In this document: positions 21,561 to 33,147 of the stretch, piece after piece | How the letters are laid out: the number at the start of each line of letters is the position of its first letter | How positions within the stretch are numbered: position 1 is the stretch's first letter | DNA from: Saururus chinensis | Taxonomy: Eukaryota > Streptophyta > Magnoliopsida > Piperales > Saururaceae | Assembly: GCA_035235625.1 (NCBI GenBank) | Contig: CP141146.1 | Location: forward strand, 25,042,501 to 25,106,500 | Direction: 5' to 3' | Length of the DNA: 64,000 bases | Program-made: the position numbers and the translations under genes | Notes under the pieces: model-generated | The model's database searches: none | Told to the model about the DNA's origin: nothing | What the model saw: the letters and a program-made list of their open reading frames with translations, nothing else

Positions 21561-22976
21561 TTATGCATTTCTCTAAAGGGCAATTAACATGTTCCTACTG
21601 TTGCCCACCAATTCTAAAGACCTACTTTTTTCACTATTAGACCCATATCTTCACGGACAAATTGCGGGTATTCTTCATATGGACACTAGAACTTATAAAC
21701 CATATCCATAGCGTTCAATTTGAGAGAGTGTATTCAGGATTCCTAACCCCAACAGATTCTTCTGCTCATTACTTCTATCCCTAGCCCATACTGCTTGCAT
21801 TTGACCATTTTGTTCTGTAAAACCTTCTCTCAAGGCCACCTAAGGAGATGCTCTATGATTGCAAGCTGATGCAACACGTATTCTAGATACAAAAAGGGTT
21901 CGCACTAGGCCCTGCTTTAAGAGAAGCATAAGAATGTTTTTGAAAGTAATATTTTTTATTTGTCCCACTCCCATGGACTGTGTCCAAGCTTCCTTTCCCA
22001 AATGGGAAAACCTTGTCCAAAAAGATTAAACACATTGTTAGTACTGATGACATCATTAAGCAATAATTAAACAACTTATAACTTTGTCAAATTATATCTT
22101 CTTTTTTTTGGTTAATTATTTTTTTGGGAGACAACACTCACACCAGATAAGCCCCATCATAGTCCGTGTGGGTGGCCAAAGGAGACTTCAACTTCGAATG
22201 TACAACGCCCACATATCACAGATACAGAGTAAGTCTGAACATAATCCCTGGGGATGGCCAACCTAGTGTAGTTAATAGAACAAGGCTGGCCTTACTAAAT
22301 ACAACACAGTTTTCCATCCCATAACCACATTTAATCATAAAAAGCTAAAGAAAGGGCATACGTAAGCGTTTAACTTTTCAAAAGAGTCCTGATTGTACTT
22401 TGCCATTGTAGGAATTTTGAACCACGGTTGGTGTCGATTACTTCTATTTTAATCAAAAAGGCAGATCATGATAAAACTTTTTATTTGTCCTGTATCTTGG
22501 AAATGTTTTTGTAGGAATCTTATACCATTACTGGCCCAAGCTTAGAGAGATTGTGCCACCCTGTGGTTGGATTAGATATACTAAAATATTTGAGGTGAGA
22601 ATATTCCTAGCATGATGGAGAGGAAAAGTAGAGCAACATCTCCTCCTCAATGCCCATCTTGTGGTAGAGGGGGAGAGAGGAGAAAAAAAAAAAAGGCTAC
22701 AACTCATTGAATGAGTAGTTGAAAGAGGTTAGGCAAAAGATTGATGATGAGGTAAGGGAGAGTAATTGATTGGTGATCAAGTGATAAGGATTGAAAAGAT
22801 GCAGGAAAAGATTGAGAATTACAAGATGCATCGGTATGTGGAATGGGTGAGGTTAGAATAAATGAGACTGATTGGTTCTGTGGAGAACATATCCTTTTCT
22901 CCATAAAATATGGTAACCGATTCAAATCAAAACTGCCTCATTTATTCCATTCAAACCAGTACCTCGCCCAGTAATG
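21561..22976. other. Upstream region of the MIR156 locus
   Basis: No gene is recognisable. It contains a purine-rich stretch (22,620-22,695, with GTAGAGGGGGAGAGAGG and a poly-A) a few hundred bases ahead of the predicted MIR156 promoter. The part nearest 22,977 is the most likely place for MIR156 control elements, but I cannot point to specific sites. Confidence 0.4.
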
Positions 22977-22978
22977 TC

Positions 22979-22987
22979 TATATATAG
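22979..22987 (+). promoter_or_regulatory. Probable TATA box of the MIR156 transcript
   Basis: TATATATAG within GTCTATATATAGCTACTCC lies about 240 bp upstream of the first miR156 sequence. This is a plausible distance for a Pol II TATA box with a transcript start near 23,015. The assignment rests on motif and position only. Confidence 0.5.
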
Positions 22988-23215
22988 CTACTCCACAGGC
23001 CTCTGATTTCATCAAACCAGAACTGTTCCATTGGATCTTCCTACCAAATGGCCAAAACACACTTTTCCCAGCTCTCATAGTACAGGCCACTGTTATAATC
23101 CTACTTCTCTATGCAGAATAACTAGGACAATCCTGATGAGCACTTTTTGAATATTGTGATGTGCTGTTGCTTGTATTGTTTTATTGCTTTGTGCACGTTG
23201 TATGTGTGTGACAGG

Positions 23216-23316
23216 TTTTGCTTGGTGACAGAAGAGAGTGAGCACACAAGGTTTTCTTGCACGAAGGTCATGCTTGAAGCTCTGCGTGCTCACTCTCTGT
23301 CTGTCACCTGCTGAAT
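23216..23316 (+). ncRNA. MIR156: MIR156 hairpin, first copy
   Basis: The 5' arm carries TGACAGAAGAGAGTGAGCAC (23,226-23,245), identical to the canonical plant miR156. The 3' arm carries the star sequence GCTCACTCTCTGTCTGTCAC (23,288-23,307), which pairs with it with few mismatches, and the pairing continues below the duplex (GGTGACAG with CTGTCACC). The loop of about 42 bases contains a second short helix around GCATGA/TCATGC. The layout (mature on the 5' arm, compact fold-back of about 90-100 nt) is that of plant MIR156 genes. The miRNA represses SBP/SPL transcription factor mRNAs and sets juvenile-to-adult timing. It shares one likely primary transcript with the second hairpin 225 bases further on, behind the TATA box at 22,979. 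Confidence 0.96.
23226..23245 (+). ncRNA. miR156: Mature miR156 (hairpin 1)
   Basis: UGACAGAAGAGAGUGAGCAC, 20 nt with 5' U, matches the conserved miR156 exactly. Targets known for the family are SPL mRNAs carrying GUGCUCUCUCUCUUCUGUCA-like sites; none lies in this window. Confidence 0.97.
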
Positions 23317-23542
23317 ATGTTTCATATTATTGCTCTGTGACGACTTCCTTCCTTCCGTTTTGTCTATTTTATCACTCTTTTTAAGTCCATTTTTTTGCTT
23401 TTAAAACACAATAGGGATCAGTAGAGTTAGGCCTCGTTTGGATACACCCATATTGACAATCATTCCCAAATGTAAGTTCTTTCATTCTCTTTTTGTTTAT
23501 TTAAAGTTTTTGCCAGAAAATTATTTGGCCTGATGACCTGTA

Positions 23543-23638
23543 TTGCGGGTGACAGAAGAGAGTGAGCACACATGGGTTTCTTGCATGAAATGCATGCTTG
23601 AAGCTATGCGTGCTCACTCTCTATCTGTCACCTCCTAA
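23543..23638 (+). ncRNA. MIR156: MIR156 hairpin, second copy
   Basis: A second fold-back with the same mature sequence at 23,550-23,569 and star GCTCACTCTCTATCTGTCAC at 23,612-23,631. It sits 324 bases after the first one, counted between mature starts. The two hairpins are clearly related across arms and loop (CACA-GG-TTTCTTGCA-GAA-TGCATGCTTGAAGCT-TGCGTGCTCACTCTC), so they arose by local duplication. The star differs at one base (A for G), which changes one pair in the duplex. Both should be processed by DCL1 to the same 20-nt miR156, doubling output per transcript. The flanks between the hairpins are not similar, so the duplication is not recent. Confidence 0.96.
23550..23569 (+). ncRNA. 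miR156: Mature miR156 (hairpin 2)
   Basis: The sequence is identical to the mature sequence of hairpin 1. Confidence 0.97.
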
Positions 23639-25135
23639 AAGGTTGTGGCTGTTTTAATTTTTTATCTGTTGGTGTGTTTCCCTTTGCTATTTTTCTGTCA
23701 GTTGCAATTTTACTAATGTCCAGCCCGTACTCCCACATTAAGGCTTTTACTCTGACAATTAAATTTTCTAGTGATATACTTGTATGAACCCTTTGTTGGG
23801 GTTTCAGGTTGTTACTTGCCAATAAAATATGTAGTACATCACTATCCTTTTCCCTACTATCAAGCGGGTGGAAGGTTTCCTTCACTTCCGCTCACTTGTT
23901 TCTGCTTCTTTCATTTCTATTTCACAAAAATATGTTTTACTCATGAAATATTTTGAATATGGAGTCACGAACAATGACAATTCTTGCTGACTGACCATTC
24001 TATCATTTGTATGGCTAGCTTTTATGCATGGTTGTTCTAATATGTAAACTATTTATTACTTTATACAATGTTGATTTCATCGTTCTTAACATTGTCTACA
24101 TTCGGTAAACTGGTGTTTAATGGTTCATCCGAACGTATTTGCATCTCCCGTCTTTGCTTAATGAAAGATGATAAAAATGGTCAAGCTCAAACGCATATAG
24201 CTGTCAGAAGGGCTCCTCAGACTGGACAGGCACAAGTTCTGATGGCGAAAATGTAAACATGGTCATTGATTCTTGTATTTCCCGACGCAAAAGGTAGGCA
24301 TCGCTAGCTTTGAAACTTTTTGAGCTACTTTATGTGAAGAAGAACCAAGAAGCTTAGAGGCAATAATCAATCAAAGACATATCAAACTGCACTTTAGCAT
24401 CCAAAGAAGGCGCCCGTTGGGTCGCCAACCTTTGGCTTCCCGACCCACGTCTAAAAATTTTGTATATATGTTTTTCTTTGTATATTGTCCTTCAAATTAA
24501 TGATAAGTAGTTCTTCCAATAAAGAAAAAAAATTAGTTCTTCTTCCCGGTTCTGGTTCAGTTAGCTTGAGTACATATTTTAATGAAACAAGTGTACAACA
24601 CAATTGCGTGTTTCTTTTATCGGATCTTGAACCCTCCCATGTCAAGGGGTTGAATGGAAAATCATCCCTTCAGCTGAACTATATTTGCTTTTGACTTATA
24701 ATTTTTTATTTAGGCTTTTAACCTTTCACTATGCATGGTTGGATTTTTTTTTCCTTCTTTGAAAGTGCATATTTTTGTCATCGCGCCTTGATTCAGTTTG
24801 ATAATTGGGTAACTCATAGAAGTGCGGTAATATATAGGAGCAAAATAATTTTTATGAATTAATTCTCATAGAAAGAACTAGGCAATTTTTTTATAATGAA
24901 GCTTGTAACAAGTCTTAAGTCCTCGAGCTGATGGAGAACGTATTTGCACAAAAATGTACTACTCACCTCTCCACAATAAGCATCTAAATGGATTTCCATA
25001 TCTCATGCAATGAAGGAAAGTGTAATTTTCAGTTCTCTTAAATTTTTGCAAATATTAAGCTTAGTGGAAGCGGGCATCATCCCCAATTAGTTAATGATAA
25101 AAAAAATTCTCATATTAGACAACCATTGAGCTGTT
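23639..25135. other. Downstream region of the MIR156 locus
   Basis: AT-rich with no recognisable protein domain. A + strand frame at 24,068-24,256 (ending QAQTHIAVRRAPQTGQAQVL) lies about 430 bases after the second hairpin. It could fall in a 3' exon of the primary miRNA transcript or be chance. No transposon homology was noticed until the LINE fragment. Confidence 0.35.
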
Positions 25136-25477
25136 GGTGCCGCAGTCAGGAACACGTCCCATCAAGTCCCAAAAAATTTTGAAGAATGGTTGACTCAAGT
25201 AATGCCTATGATAAAGTCAGTCCAGCGTATTCAATTAATTACTCAATCTTAAATTGATATTGTCTACCCTCAACAATTGATTCATTGTGTTTGTGAGTGT
25301 ATTACAGTAGCCCCCGTCAGTGCGCTCATTAAGTACTGAAATTTTGGCTTCTTTTCTAGTAAAAAAGGGATGACGCAAGGATACTCCTTATATCCATTAT
25401 TATTTGTTTTAGCTAAACAGACTCTTTTAGAAAGTTTGGAGGATTCTTGTTCGCAGGGTCATAACCTTCCTCATATC
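25136..25477 (+). pseudogene. LINE (L1-like) reverse transcriptase, left part
   Basis: Broken + strand frames show SSNAYDKVS near 25,198 (the D-x-x-x-A-(F/Y)-D-x-(V/I) RT block) and KKGMTQGYSLYPLLFVLAK near 25,360, the conserved R-Q-G-x-P-L-S-P block of LINE RT. The fragment ends ...NLPHI where a copia element begins. The continuation AHFLFANDGL is found at 29,879 after the copia 3' LTR, so the two pieces are one LINE split by insertion. Frame breaks are frequent; this is a dead, 5'-truncated relic. Confidence 0.7.
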
Positions 25478-25741
25478 TCTTAAAAGCAGGTCAAAGTCAT
25501 TGGCTATACTTTATAATTTTTCAGTCTTTCTTGGGTAATTAACTTATGTAATATTTTAAGGGTTTGAAACATTGCTACAGTGACAATCAGGCTGAGAGAG
25601 TGTCAAGCCGCAGTTGCAAAAACAGTGAAAAAAAGCATAGTGTCGTTGTCTTCTTCTCTTTGAAACCCCTTTAATCTTTCTTTTTAAAATATATATATAT
25701 ATCCTTTGCATTTTCTTCTTTTTCTCTCATCCATTCCAACA
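25478..25741 (+). repeat. Copia 5' LTR
   Basis: 264 bp, aligned along its full length with 29,617-29,873 (e.g. the shared TCTTTCTTGGGTAATTAACT). It ends CCAACA. Confidence 0.85.
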
Positions 25742-25789
25742 AATTTGGTAGCGGAGGGCAAATATCAAATCCATTGGATTTAAAAAAAA

Positions 25790-26770
25790 AACTATGGTCT
25801 CATGTTCAAGTTCTTCATCGGATAAGCTTTCATTGCCGATGTTGGACAAAGAATGCTATGACTTTTGGAGCATACAAATAAGACTTTCTTTTTATCTAAA
25901 GATCTATGAGAGTATATTAAAGAAGGCTATTAGGAACAACAAAATGGAGAAGACCTAGCCATTTGGGATGAAGAGAAGAAAAAGCCATACAAAGAGACTA
26001 AGAAGTAAGATGCAAAAGCCCTATTTTATATACAACAAGCGGTGAGTAAAGCAATTTTTCCAAGAATCATGGCTTCTACAAAATCTAAAGAAGCACGAAA
26101 AATTTTGATAAATGAATTTTAATTGATTAAAAAGGTAATTGCTATCAAACTTCAAACTTTATGGAGAGATTTTGATAATTTGACAATGAAAGGTAGTGAG
26201 AATGTACAAGATTTTAATTCTAGAGTTGTTACCATTGTTAATCAAATTAAAAGATATGAAGATAATATTTCAGATAAGAAGATTGTGCAAAAAGTGTTAA
26301 GAAATATGCCAGCCAAATTTGAGCATGTTGTGGCCGCTATTGAAGAGGCAAATGATTTATCAAAATTGAGCATGAATGAGTTGATGAGTTCTCTTTAAAC
26401 TCATGAAGCAAAAATGAAGAAGTTTACTCCTTCCTCCATGGAGTAAGCTTTTCAATCTGAATGACTTTCAAAGAAAAAAAGATGGAAGAAAGAAAAATTT
26501 TCAAAATAATTCATTTAATGGTAGAGGAAAGGGAAACGAAGGAAATGGAAAAGGAAAAGGGAATGAAAATGAAAGAAGTAAATATGAGAAACAAAACAAT
26601 TGTTGGTTTATTTGTAAGAAAACAAATCATGTTGCCGATGATTGTTATTTTAGGTACAAGAGATGCAAACACCACAGTCATGCTCCAAAGGATTGCAAAT
26701 TTTGAAACAAGGACAAAACACATTTCACCGAAAAAGATAAAGATAATCGAAGTCATTTGTTCTACTATTC
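25790..26770 (+). pseudogene. Copia gag and zinc-knuckle remnant
   Basis: The first frame after the primer site reads a gag start (LPMLDKECYDFWSIQIRLSF, near 25,835). The UBN2-type core follows at 26,123-26,398 (LWRDFDNLTMKGSENVQDF; VLRNMPAKFEHVVAAIEE). Then comes a lysine-rich stretch and two zinc-knuckle-like blocks, CWFICKKTNHVADDCY and CKHHSHAPKDCKF, in a frame different from the longest one at 26,461-26,775. Stops at about 25,957, 26,120 and 26,396 and at least two frameshifts prevent a full product. A protease-like W-x-x-x-S-G-C block is only faintly visible near 26,805. Confidence 0.8.
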
Positions 26771-26999
26771 CATGAACACACAAGAAAAAAGAAAGGATGC
26801 TTAGATTTGGATAGTGGTTGTAGTAACCACATAACGGGCAACCGGGAAAGCTTTATTAAGCTTGAACAAAATAACAACTCTCAAGTAAAGCTAAGAGATA
26901 AAAAAATACAAAAAAGTTGAAGGCAAATGAATCATAGCCATCGAAACAAAGAAAGCTGAGTCTAAATTCATTCATGATGATTTTTATGTTCTCGGCTTA

Positions 27000-27893
27000 A
27001 CATAAAATTTGTTTAGTGTGGGGCAACTTATGCAAAGAGGTTATAAAGTGCATTTTAACAAAAATGAATGTGTTATAATTGATAAAACCATAGGGCAAGT
27101 GATAGCAAAGGTCAAAATGACACCAAATAAGGTATTTTCATTAGTTATGTCTATTTGTGCAAACTATAAAATGAAGGCTATTCATATGGATGACTCTCTA
27201 TTATGGCACTTTAGGTTTGGGCATTTGAACTATATAAGTCTCACTTTGCTTGACCAAAAGAACATGGTCTTTGGACTTCCAATATTCAATCAAGAAGAAA
27301 ATATTTGTGAGGGGTGCATATATGGAAAACAACATATACTTGTAGAAAATCAAAGTGAAAAGAAATTAAAAGCCTTGAGGACCAATCGTAGTGGTGAGTT
27401 TACATCAAGAGAATTTTGGAATTGTTGTAAAGAACATGACATCAAGATGGTCCTAACAACTAGTAGTACACCTCAACAAAATGGTGTAGCAGAGAGAAGA
27501 AATAGAACCATTGTGGAGATGGCAAAAAGCATGCTCAAAGGGAAGAATTTTTCAAACCAATTTTGTGCGGAAGCCGTTAATACGGCCACCTACATCCTTA
27601 ATAGGTCTCCAACAAAGGCGGTTTGAAACATGACACTATATGAGGCATGGAACAAGAAAATATCACAAGTAAGTGACCTCAAAATTTTTAAATGCATTGT
27701 TTATGCTCATATTCCTACACAAAAGAGAAGCAAGTGTGATGAGAAATGAGAAAAATACATCTTCTTTGGATATAGTGAAGAATCCAAGGCTTATAGGATT
27801 TTTAATCTTAAAACAAAGAAATTGGTGATTTTAGGAGATATAATATTTGATGAAGAACGCTCATAGAACTTTGAAAAAACAATGGTTGATCTT
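27000..27893 (+). pseudogene. Copia integrase remnant with internal deletion
   Basis: The translation at 27,009-27,626 starts with the GAG-pre-integrase region (FSVGQLMQRGYKVHF; LLWHFRFGHLNY; CEGCIYGKQH, which is the zinc-binding HHCC motif). It then jumps from GKQHI directly to a block resembling KKLKALRTNRSGEF and on to TPQQNGVAERRNRTIVEMA. The part that normally holds the first catalytic Asp of the D-D35-E core is missing, and the usual SDRGGEF reads TNRSGEF, so the second Asp is also lost. Reading continues in another frame to about 27,890 (FFGYSEESKAYRIFN). It cannot encode an active integrase. Confidence 0.85.
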
Positions 27894-28139
27894 TAATGGT
27901 GTAAGTAGAAGATGAAAAAGAAGGGACTTCATCAAGTCATCAAACATTAAGTGGTTCACAATCACAAGAGCATGAAACTCCTCTACACATCATGACGCAA
28001 GACAAGATTCAAACATATGACAAATTAATCCAAATAATGTGGATAGTGATTCACCTCCAAGAAAGGTATGCTCAATGCAAGAAATTTATGATGAGTGTGA
28101 TGTTATATTTTTTTCTTGTGATCCAACAAAATTTGAAGA

Positions 28140-29606
28140 TGTTTTAAGAGAATAAGTTTGGATGAAGCAATAGATAGTGAGATAAGTATGATTGAGAAAA
28201 ATAAGACATGAGAGTTAGTTGATAAACCTCAAGACAAAGAAGTGATTGACTTGAAATAGTATACAAAACAATGGTCAATGAAGATGGCTCAATTAAAAAA
28301 TGCAAAGCAAGGCTAGTTGCAAAAGGATACTCACAACAACCCGACATTGACTTCAATGAAACTTATACTCCCGTTGCAAGAATAAAAACTATAAGAATTG
28401 TTCTTGCACTTACCGTTCAATTGAAATTACAATTATCAATTTGATGTTAAGTCATCTTTTTAAATGGAGAGCTTGAAGAAGAAGTCTATGTTGATCAACC
28501 ATAAGGATACAAAGTCAAAGACAAGGAAGAGACAGTCTACGAATTTCACAAAGCCTTGTATGGACTCAAACAAGCTCCAAGAGCATGGAATAGCAAGATT
28601 GATAAGTATTTTAAACAAAATAGATTTAAAATAAGCCCAAGTGAGCCATCTCTATATGCAAATAAAAAAGGTATGAATGATTTTATCATTGTTTGCCTTT
28701 ATGTTGATGATTTGATTTATACTAGCAATAGTTCAAGGATGATAAAAAAATTCAAGTATACTATGAAGAAAGAATATGAGATGACCAATTTTGGTGTCAT
28801 GATATATTTTCTTGAAATTCAAGTGAAACAAAAAGATGGTGAAACATGCTTAATCTCAAGAATAGTATGTTGATGATTTGTTGAAAAAGTTTATTTTGAC
28901 TAATTACAAAGAAATAGTTACTCCTATGGTTATGAATATGAAGTTGTCAAAATATGATGAGTGCAAATTGGTAGATGAATCCTCTTATAGAAGTGGTTTT
29001 TTATCTACTTGACAAGCACAAGACCCGATATTGTGTACATGAGCAAACCAAGTAAAGCTCGTCTTGAGGCGGCAAAGAGAATTTTGAGGTATGTGAAAGG
29101 AACAAAGAATTTGGGCTGAGATATGAATGTGAAAAAGAGAATGAATTAATTGGCTATTCCTATAGTGATTGGGCCGGTAGCATTGATGATAGAAGAAGCA
29201 CTTTCGGTTATATCTTCACATTGGGAAGTAAGGTAATATCATAGTCATCAAAGAAGCAAGACACCATTGCTCTCTCCTCTGACAAAGCCGAGTATATTTC
29301 ATCTTTAAGTGCATCATGTGAAGCGGTTTGGTTAAGGAGAATTCTTAAAGATCTCAAGTGTGAGCAAGCATATCCAACAATAATTTTTGTGACAACATGT
29401 CACCCATTGCAATGACTAAAAACCTAATCTTTCATGGAAAAACAAAGCACATTGAGTTGAGACATCATTACATAAGAGAACTAGTGGGAAAAGGTGAAGT
29501 TGAGTTGAGGTTTATCAAGACCATTGTTCAATTAGCCAATGTGTTTACCAAAGCAATAACAATTGAGAAGTTTATACATTTTAGAAACCTTATGAAAATT
29601 ACAAAT
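28140..29606 (+). pseudogene. Copia reverse transcriptase and RNase H remnant
   Basis: Segments of the RT are seen in several frames. Best preserved is 28,556-28,873 with MYGLKQAPRAWNSKIDKYF and the catalytic CLYVDDLIYT. RNase H follows at about 29,150-29,390 (GYSYSDWAGSIDDRRSTFGY; ALSSDKAEYISSLSA; CEAVWLRRIL) and the C-terminal KTKHIELRHHYIRE-LVGKGEV block at 29,397-29,606. Many stops and shifts occur, for example near 28,257, 28,442, 28,503 and 29,010. The purine run before the 3' LTR begins right after the final frame. Confidence 0.85.
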
Positions 29607-29616
29607 TAAGAAGGGG

Positions 29617-29873
29617 TGTTAAAAGAGGGTCAGAGGTCAATGGTATACTTTGTAATTTTTATGTCTTTCTTGGGTAATTAACTTATGTAATATCTTAGGG
29701 GTTGAAATGTTGCTACATTGACAATCCGGCCGAGAGAGACTCAAGCCACCATTATAAAAATAGTAAAAAAACAAAGTGTCACTGTCTTCTTCTCTTCCAA
29801 ACCCCTTTGATCATTCTTATTAAAATTTATATATCCTTTGCATTTTCTTCTCTTTCTCTCATCCTCTCCAACA
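29617..29873 (+). repeat. Copia 3' LTR
   Basis: Begins TGTTAAAAGAGGGTCAG after AAGAAGGGG and ends TCTCCAACA. It is the partner of 25,478-25,741. Confidence 0.85.
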
Positions 29874-30066
29874 CAATCGCCCATTTTCTTTTTGCCAATG
29901 ATGGGTTAATGTTTTTTAAGGAAGATATGAATTTAGAAGAAGGCATTTTGGATAGTCTTAGCATATTCTCTACTATGTCTTGGTTGACGACAAGTGCTCT
30001 AAAAAGACACATATTTTTCTTTTTAAGAGCATCAATTATTGTACTTACATGTTTTCAAGAGGGAGA
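29874..30066 (+). pseudogene. LINE (L1-like) reverse transcriptase, right part
   Basis: Continues the LINE RT from 25,477: AHFLFANDGLMFFKEDM corresponds to the ISHLLFADDTLLF-type catalytic block, but the Asp-Asp pair reads Asn-Asp (FAND), so the active site is broken. The open frame 29,702-30,082 runs from the copia LTR into this fragment and is therefore not a single gene. Homology fades after about 30,060. Confidence 0.7.
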
Positions 30067-30460
30067 ATTTTTTAGATTATAAAAGATATAAACAAGATTT
30101 TCCCTACCTAACGATATCAAAGCACTATGTTATGAGAGGTGTTGGGTTTAAATCTTGTTGGAGACATTTATAACCCAATTTGTTCCACGTATTGCACTTG
30201 GTGGATGCTTGCACATGAGGGAAGGTGTTTGATTATAAAGAAACAAATAAGATTTTCCTTTCCCAATAGAATTGCCTATTAGGTACTTTGGGTTGCATGT
30301 ATATTTGGAAATCATGACATAGATATTATATATTGTGAGTTTAATACCATTCAAATATAAAAGGTTACAACATTGCCTCTATCCTAAAACAAAAGATGGT
30401 AAAGAGCTACAAGATGCGATCTCATGCATTGGAAATTAATATATTACTAGTGCAAATAAT
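30067..30460. other. Spacer
   Basis: AT-rich; no gene, domain or shared repeat recognised. Confidence 0.4.
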
Positions 30461-33147
30461 AAAGCACAAAATCACACAAAGTGCACACAATAATTTTTTT
30501 ATATAGAAACCTTAATTGGAAAAAACACAAGTCCACTCTAGGCCGATTACTCAATGCACTATGAAAATATAGAACTTATAAGACTAAATGGTACTAATCT
30601 CCTCACTAGAAGTTCTTCTTTAGATTTCTTGGAAATCAAAGTCTATCTCAGTGCTTGCAAACCCCCTCTTTATCTTCTTCTTCACTAGTACAACATCTTA
30701 ATTTACTTAAAGCTCCAATCAAAGTCTTTCATGATTAGCTTCAACAATCAACTCTTGTGCATAATGTGTTTATGACTCTCACAACTCACCAAATTAATTC
30801 ATAAATTAACTATGAATCATTCATCCACCTTTCCATTGATTTTCTCTCAAATTCACTCAAAAGTGATTGAAGAATTAAACATAAAGCTCTCAATTTTTTT
30901 CCTCTCAAAATATCCTTCCTTCATTCTCAATTTTGTCCTCTTTAGGTCTTTAAATAGTTGTAATTTAAGTTGGATAAGGTCATTTACTTTTAATAAGAAA
31001 CAAGCTGCTCACGGCTCACTACAAGTGTCCTGCAAGGTCTAGGGGGTACTTAGTATTTAAAAATACTCAATAGGAGAGTTTATACTATCAGTCATTAAAT
31101 AAACACATGGCAGTTTTACAACACATAACATATATACTATTTTTTATAAAAACATGGTGCGCCTCTCACCCAAAACCACCCCTAGGCCTTCTTCATGCAT
31201 ATCGAAGATGCTCATAGGGTTTGCAAGCTCTTACGGCTCATTACAAGTGTCTCAGCCACCTATTCCATCCTATGGACTTTGTTGTCAGTCCTTTCATTGT
31301 CCTGCTTCAGTGACTCGATCACCATGCTTACGCATATTTTCAAAAATAATCTTCATAATCCTCCTTTCAACAAGGAGGAGTTCTCTAAAACTGTCTTTCA
31401 AACATATTGTATACATTAATAATGAAAAAAATGGTGAGGCTAGATTTTCTCTATCTTACATGCTTCAACATGTATAATTCATACCAAATTCTATGGATAA
31501 ACATGCAATAAAAATATTATATACAAGGCAATCATAATAATCACAATATATAAAACATATCCACTTCCAACGGATAATCATTTGCCTAATTGAATATACT
31601 TAATAGAATTATAACATACAATATATAATTCATATCCTATCTTAATGATTGAACATTCGACAAATCGAATATTTGTGCATAAATCATAAAACAAAACTTG
31701 AAATTAACTATAACGCATATCATGCTAGATTCATATAAATATTAAGTTAAAAAGATAGCCAACATCAATAATCATGCCTTAAGAAATGATAAAAACCCCA
31801 ACCTCGCTCTCCATGCGAGTTCAAAGATGATGCACTAGACTCCACAAATTTGGACGTCCACTTTTGCCGCTTTAGAGGTTTCTAACAAGGAAAATATCCC
31901 CACCATGATGTCCAACATGCTCGATTAAGGTAAGAATGCCTCTTAAACGATTCAAATCAGACATAAAATGACTTAGAACGAGAGAAATGAAGTTTGAGGA
32001 GCATGGGAGAGAAAACATGAAAAACTAAAACCCCTCATGCCTATTTATAGGCAACATGAGGTGGTTTTGGAAATGCCACAATGCCATGCACATCATGCGT
32101 GACACGGGGCCATGCAATGCACTGAGTGCACCACGCGAAATGGGACCCCTCACACCACTGAGCGAATGATCGTGCGTGGCCCATCCAGCGTGAGTGACAC
32201 ACCAATGCGTGGCATGGGCACATGTGCAATGGGCGCAATCCTGTCACATGTCACGGCTGATGATATAAATTCTATTTATTTATTTTTTTAAATTAAAAAT
32301 ATTAAATGAGTGTAACTTTTTATGTTGGATTTCGATTCATGCGTTCTTGGTACGGTTGGTCTTATATTGACAAGCCCTAAAACACTACACTACACATAGG
32401 TAGGTTATCCTACACTTTTTAAGTGGGTCCAACCAATGTGGCACACTTCATAAGGCTATAACTTTCGATACTGGTGCCCAATTTATGCATTCTTAGGCTC
32501 GTGACGCTCATTTCTCTAAGCTCTAACACACTCATACAAGAACTTACCAAATATTTGCCTCTAAGTTATTTGAAGTTATTAAAAACTTGTCAAATAGCTT
32601 TCTTAGAGAAAGAAAATTGTACCAAAAATTCACAGTCATTATAATTGTTCATAAATTCTAACAAACTGATCGATTGTTTCAACAATACAATTGATCATTC
32701 ACTATTTTGGGCTTGACAAACTCATTTTGAACGACTTATTCACTTGAATAATTGATAGTATAATGTTGAAAAAAAATCTAAAAATTCATAAAAGCTTGAT
32801 CTATCTCTATTCAAGGAATTGATCGCTTATTATCTCTGTTGGATTTTTGTCCCTTTTCATCCATTCTATTCCAAGCACTCACATAAGGTATTTTCTATAA
32901 AAACATAAATGTTTGAGATTTGTGTGTATATGATATTTAGCTCCTACTTTTCAAAGTTATATCACTTTTATTAAGTCTTCATGCTTAATTCTTCAAAACA
33001 CGTTTTCTCCCATTCTTCAAGTCATTCAAATCCAAATCTAACTAGGAACAACCCTAATCTAATCAAAGTTCACACATTAATGGATATAGTTTTGATTATC
33101 AAAATATAGCTAATCACAACTCATATACCATGTATGTTATTACAATC
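30461..33147 (-). mobile_element. Putative decayed LTR region(s), copia-like with other LTR-like sequence inside
   Basis: On the minus strand a copia-type polypurine tract ends at 33,148 (see next entry) and LTR-like sequence would begin TGTAATAACATACATGG. The interior holds ATTGATCGAT-type stretches shared with 20,900-21,020, and a block near 30,490 resembles the copia LTR remnant near 20,245. A different GC-richer segment at about 31,790-32,290 has its own minus-strand TATA box (32,041-32,050) and no homology to the rest; it may be a further inserted LTR. Borders are uncertain. Confidence 0.35.
32041..32050 (-). promoter_or_regulatory. TATA box in an LTR-like segment
   Basis: The minus strand reads CTATAAATAG, followed by GCATGAGGGG. 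It lies in the GC-richer segment 31,790-32,290 and resembles promoter boxes of plant LTRs. No partner LTR is in the window. Confidence 0.4.

Larger units (their letters stand above)
25478..29873 (+). mobile_element. Ty1/copia element with both LTRs, inserted in a LINE
   Basis: Direct repeats at 25,478-25,741 and 29,617-29,873 bound a 4.4-kb element whose interior has copia order: gag, zinc knuckle, integrase, reverse transcriptase, RNase H. A degraded initiator-Met-type primer site (TTTGGTAGCGGAGG) follows the 5' LTR. The purine run AAGAAGGGG precedes the 3' LTR. The flanking five bases ATATC and CAATC match at three positions, fitting an old target duplication. LTR divergence is visible by eye throughout, so the insertion is not young. 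Confidence 0.88.

Noticed and set aside
23093-23293. Minus-strand frame over the first MIR156 hairpin
   Set aside because: Chance frame antisense to a clear miRNA precursor.
29702-30082. 126-codon open frame read as one protein
   Set aside because: It starts in the copia 3' LTR and ends in the split LINE fragment; the two halves belong to different elements.
32041-32247. Minus-strand 68-codon frame starting MTGLRPLHMCPCHALVCH
   Set aside because: It overlaps an LTR-like promoter segment with a TATA box at its end; repeated CATG/GCGTG words create the Cys/His-rich look.
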